NCBI GenBank assembly: GCA_963921935.1 | Contig: OY998180.1 | Location: forward strand, 108,466,270-108,530,269 | DNA from: Galeruca laticollis | Taxonomy: Eukaryota > Arthropoda > Insecta > Coleoptera > Chrysomelidae | Length of the DNA: 64,000 nt | Reading direction: 5' to 3' | Part shown: one piece after another, positions 61,547 to 64,000 of the stretch | Layout: each line of letters opens with the position of its first letter | Position numbering within the stretch: the first letter of the stretch is position 1 | The notes under the pieces: model-generated | The model's database searches: none | What the model saw: the letters and a program-made list of their open reading frames with translations, nothing else | What the model was told of the DNA's origin: nothing | Translations under genes and position numbers: made by a program

Positions 61547-63574
61547 AAAATATGCTACATACCAAGGGCCGTAGCAATATAAATTTCTAATGAACACAAA
61601 TTAATTAATGATAACTGGACTTTTAAGAAAGAAAACTATAACTTATATTACGTTTCAGCTATGCATTTACTTCTCCATTTATTTACTCTATTATCATTAT
61701 TTTATATTTTTTTTATTTATTTATTATTATTAACTTTATGGAGAGAGCCAACCTGTACCCAGTCAGAAACGACAAAATAATTACAATAATCTCACCTTAA
61801 CCACAATCCGCTCTGCAGAAGGGCCTACTCGATGACGGGACGACTAGACCTCCGATTCGTCTTACAAAACTCTTCTAGGGTTTGGTACCCACAGGTCTAC
61901 CGTATGACTTACCTCAAAGTGTACTAAATAATTTGATATTCTCTTACCCTAGATGTAAATAATGATAGTTTCAAAAAATATCACAGACAAAAGTTCAGGT
62001 GACCCACTGGCGTTTATTCTCTGATAAAAATATTTAGTTTCAGATTCAATTTAAAATTACAATTGAGCACAACTGAGTAGAGCTGTCCGAAAGAATAGTC
62101 AGCAAACAATAGGTTTCGTTGAACCTTAATGAATTTCATTTAACCTTAATAAATTCCATATCAACAACTTTAAATAAGAACTCGAAGCAATTGCTTAAAG
62201 CGCACAAATATATTAAGTAAACCTTATTATAATTTAAAGTTTAAAAAGCATCCTCAATGGATTGCAAAATTTTTTTTGTTGTGGTAAACTCCAAGATTAA
62301 TTTATTTTATTCATTTACAACAAAAGATTGTTTTAATTATCAAATTCATTTTTGTTATCTTTGAAAGTATTATTTTAAAAGAAGAAAAATGTAGATATAA
62401 AAATAAAAGTAACACTTATCAGATAAGACCAAAAAAATTTGTCTACCTGCACAAAAACGTGTTTTCACGAGGCTGGCAGCAATCAACTGGATACTACGGA
62501 AAATAACTTTCACCATGTGGCGACAAATACATCAGACTAAGAAAGTAGCCACTGCATTAAATAATATTTCTAGATCTCCGATTGCGAACACAATACCATC
62601 AAAGATATTTTTATACAGCTTACCCCGACTTCCTAATTTGTTTCAAAGTTGATTCCGGAGAACTATCTGAATATCTGGTTTTCCAATGGAAATGGGAATT
62701 TTTCAATTAAAACGTGTCAAAAAATAATCTAAAATAAAACCATGAAAGATGTAGGTTCATAAGAGAAATATTATCGAAAAAACTTACCTCGAAAAATCGA
62801 GATTTTTTTAAAATGGCGTCTCTACCACTAAATCTCAAATCCTAATAATTAGACGTGATGAACCATTGAACAACTCCAATCCTCCAAACAACAGGTGTGC
62901 TTAAAATCCCGCGTAATACGGATCCTCCTTTAAACCTATCCACAGGCTATGGAGACAACTTGCTACCACAGGGGCACAGCAAAAGCAACAACACTAATAG
63001 TTGCGTCTACCTATTCTTCAACAACTACTTCAAGAGGTTCTACAGGGCGGAAGCCCCACTCCTTCCGAAAATTATCATTACCAAAATTGCCACTTTAGAA
63101 ATTCAAAATAATTTCAGAACTCAGTAAACAATGTAGACGGAATTCTACAGAGACGAACTCACCCATCTTCACTGCCAAACTTCCACAGAAAACACTTCTC
63201 AGCGAGTATCCAAAATAAAGAGACATGCCCACCGACTCTCAAACACATCCCCTCATTTTAGGAAATTAAAATCCTCTATCGTGCTATTCAGCATCCAGTT
63301 AAAACTCTAAATGATAATGATATTGATAGCCGAAAAGTTAAGTACAGAACTGACTATAAAATTTAACCATCAGGTTTGTCCAACAACTGATAAAGCGATT
63401 TGCAAATAAATATCCTAAAAGTAAGCAACCCAATATACATTAATTTTACAATTATTTGTGATATAAATCCAATTAAGTTAGATTTAAGAAAATTATTTAG
63501 TGAATTTTAATATGTGAATTTTGAATTTCAATTAATTATAAGAAAATGATTTAGTGAATTTTAATACCGTAACA
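61547..63574 (-). repeat. Palindrome right arm (about 2.0 kb, LTR-like), uninterrupted
   Basis: Reverse complement of 23424-24726 joined to 60754-61457. It has the empty BEL/Pao target site at 62256-62260. Its outer end at 63574 is the complement of TGTTACGG. Outside flanks are AAGT on the left (23420-23423) and AACT on the right (63575-63578): three of four bases agree, weak support for a target duplication of the whole palindrome. Confidence 0.85.
62897..63127 (+). CDS. Unrecognised short ORF in the right palindrome arm
   Basis: The counterpart of the frame at 23887-24099, with LKIPRNTDPPLNLSTGYG and GHSKSNNT. An indel after VYLFFNN puts the tail in a different frame from the left copy. 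No family recognised; likely a relic. Confidence 0.25.
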   Translation: MLKIPRNTDPPLNLSTGYGDNLLPQGHSKSNNTNSCVYLFFNNYFKRFYRAEAPLLPKIIITKIATLEIQNNFRTQ

Positions 63575-64000
63575 AACTAATGATTTATCCATGAAGACGG
63601 TAAAGTGCCAGTGGAAATGAACGATTTTCAAAAATACCATTCAAGGCGTTACCAAAAAATATCGTTCAAATGTAATATCTCAGTTATCATCTTATAAATC
63701 AAAATGAGTTAAATTTATTAGTTACTCATTACTTAATATTATTAATAACTCGATAATTTGAATAGGTATATCAGTGAAGTATTTAACTTTTTTTAACCCC
63801 AAAATGTTTTTGCAAGAAATGTCAGCCTTTGATTTGATTTGCATTTTCTTCTTAGTTTTCAAGAAGAAGCTGACAATAGTCACCAACATACTCGAGTTCT
63901 CAACATCAACGAGCCTGAGGACGCCAATGTTGGAGCGAGCACAAGTAGTAGTCACTCTGAAAAAAATTAATGATATCTTCAGTAGTATTCCGTCAGCTAC
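63575..64000. other. Flanking DNA right of the palindrome
   Basis: No supported gene. A reverse-strand frame at 63722-63955 has no recognisable domain. Confidence 0.35.

Overview
AT-rich metazoan DNA, most likely from an insect. The evidence is the mix of mobile elements: an I/Jockey-type LINE with an RNase H domain, a 17.6/297-like Ty3/gypsy element, a BEL/Pao element, an intron-containing Tc1/mariner-type transposase gene, TA-flanked MITEs and foldback elements. I see no intact host protein-coding gene. The window is a nest of decayed transposons plus one very large satellite array.

Layout. 1-4760: LINE on the minus strand (ORF2 running off the left edge, ORF1 with three zinc knuckles), broken by stops and frameshifts. 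4761-9356: gene-poor DNA with a degenerate tandem repeat and a pair of TA-flanked MITEs in opposite orientation. 9357-10464: an LTR on the minus strand, split in its TATA-like AT tract by a same-family LTR on the plus strand. 10741 to about 19260: gypsy element on the minus strand (gag, protease, RT, RNase H, integrase, tRNA primer site, 5' LTR), itself broken by a 2.8-kb Tc1/mariner-like transposon, a long foldback element and a composite MITE. 19261-23423: unannotated DNA. 23424-63574: a palindrome with about 2-kb arms whose left arm was split by a BEL/Pao element.

The most notable structure is that BEL/Pao element, 24727-60748 (36.0 kb). It has two 805-bp LTRs (12 differences by hand count, about 98.5% identical) and a 5-bp target duplication, CCATT. 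The opposite palindrome arm keeps the empty site with a single CCATT, so the whole 36 kb is one insertion unit. Between its degraded gag-pol and its 3' LTR lies a satellite array of about 26.5 kb. The array is hierarchical: monomers of about 170 and 205 bp, then 986-bp, 3,994-bp and 9,800-bp repeats. Private variants are shared at exactly 9,800 bp, and the outer end is degenerate.

The palindrome centre (61458-61546) holds a tRNA-Glu(TTC)-like sequence that carries an encoded CCA and abuts the right arm exactly where a retroelement primer-binding site would lie. A different primer-site-like sequence abuts the left arm. This looks like a reverse-transcribed tRNA primer trapped between two inverted LTR-like arms.

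Relative order from nesting: the palindrome is older than the BEL/Pao insertion, which is followed or accompanied by satellite expansion. The gypsy element is older than the three elements inserted in it.
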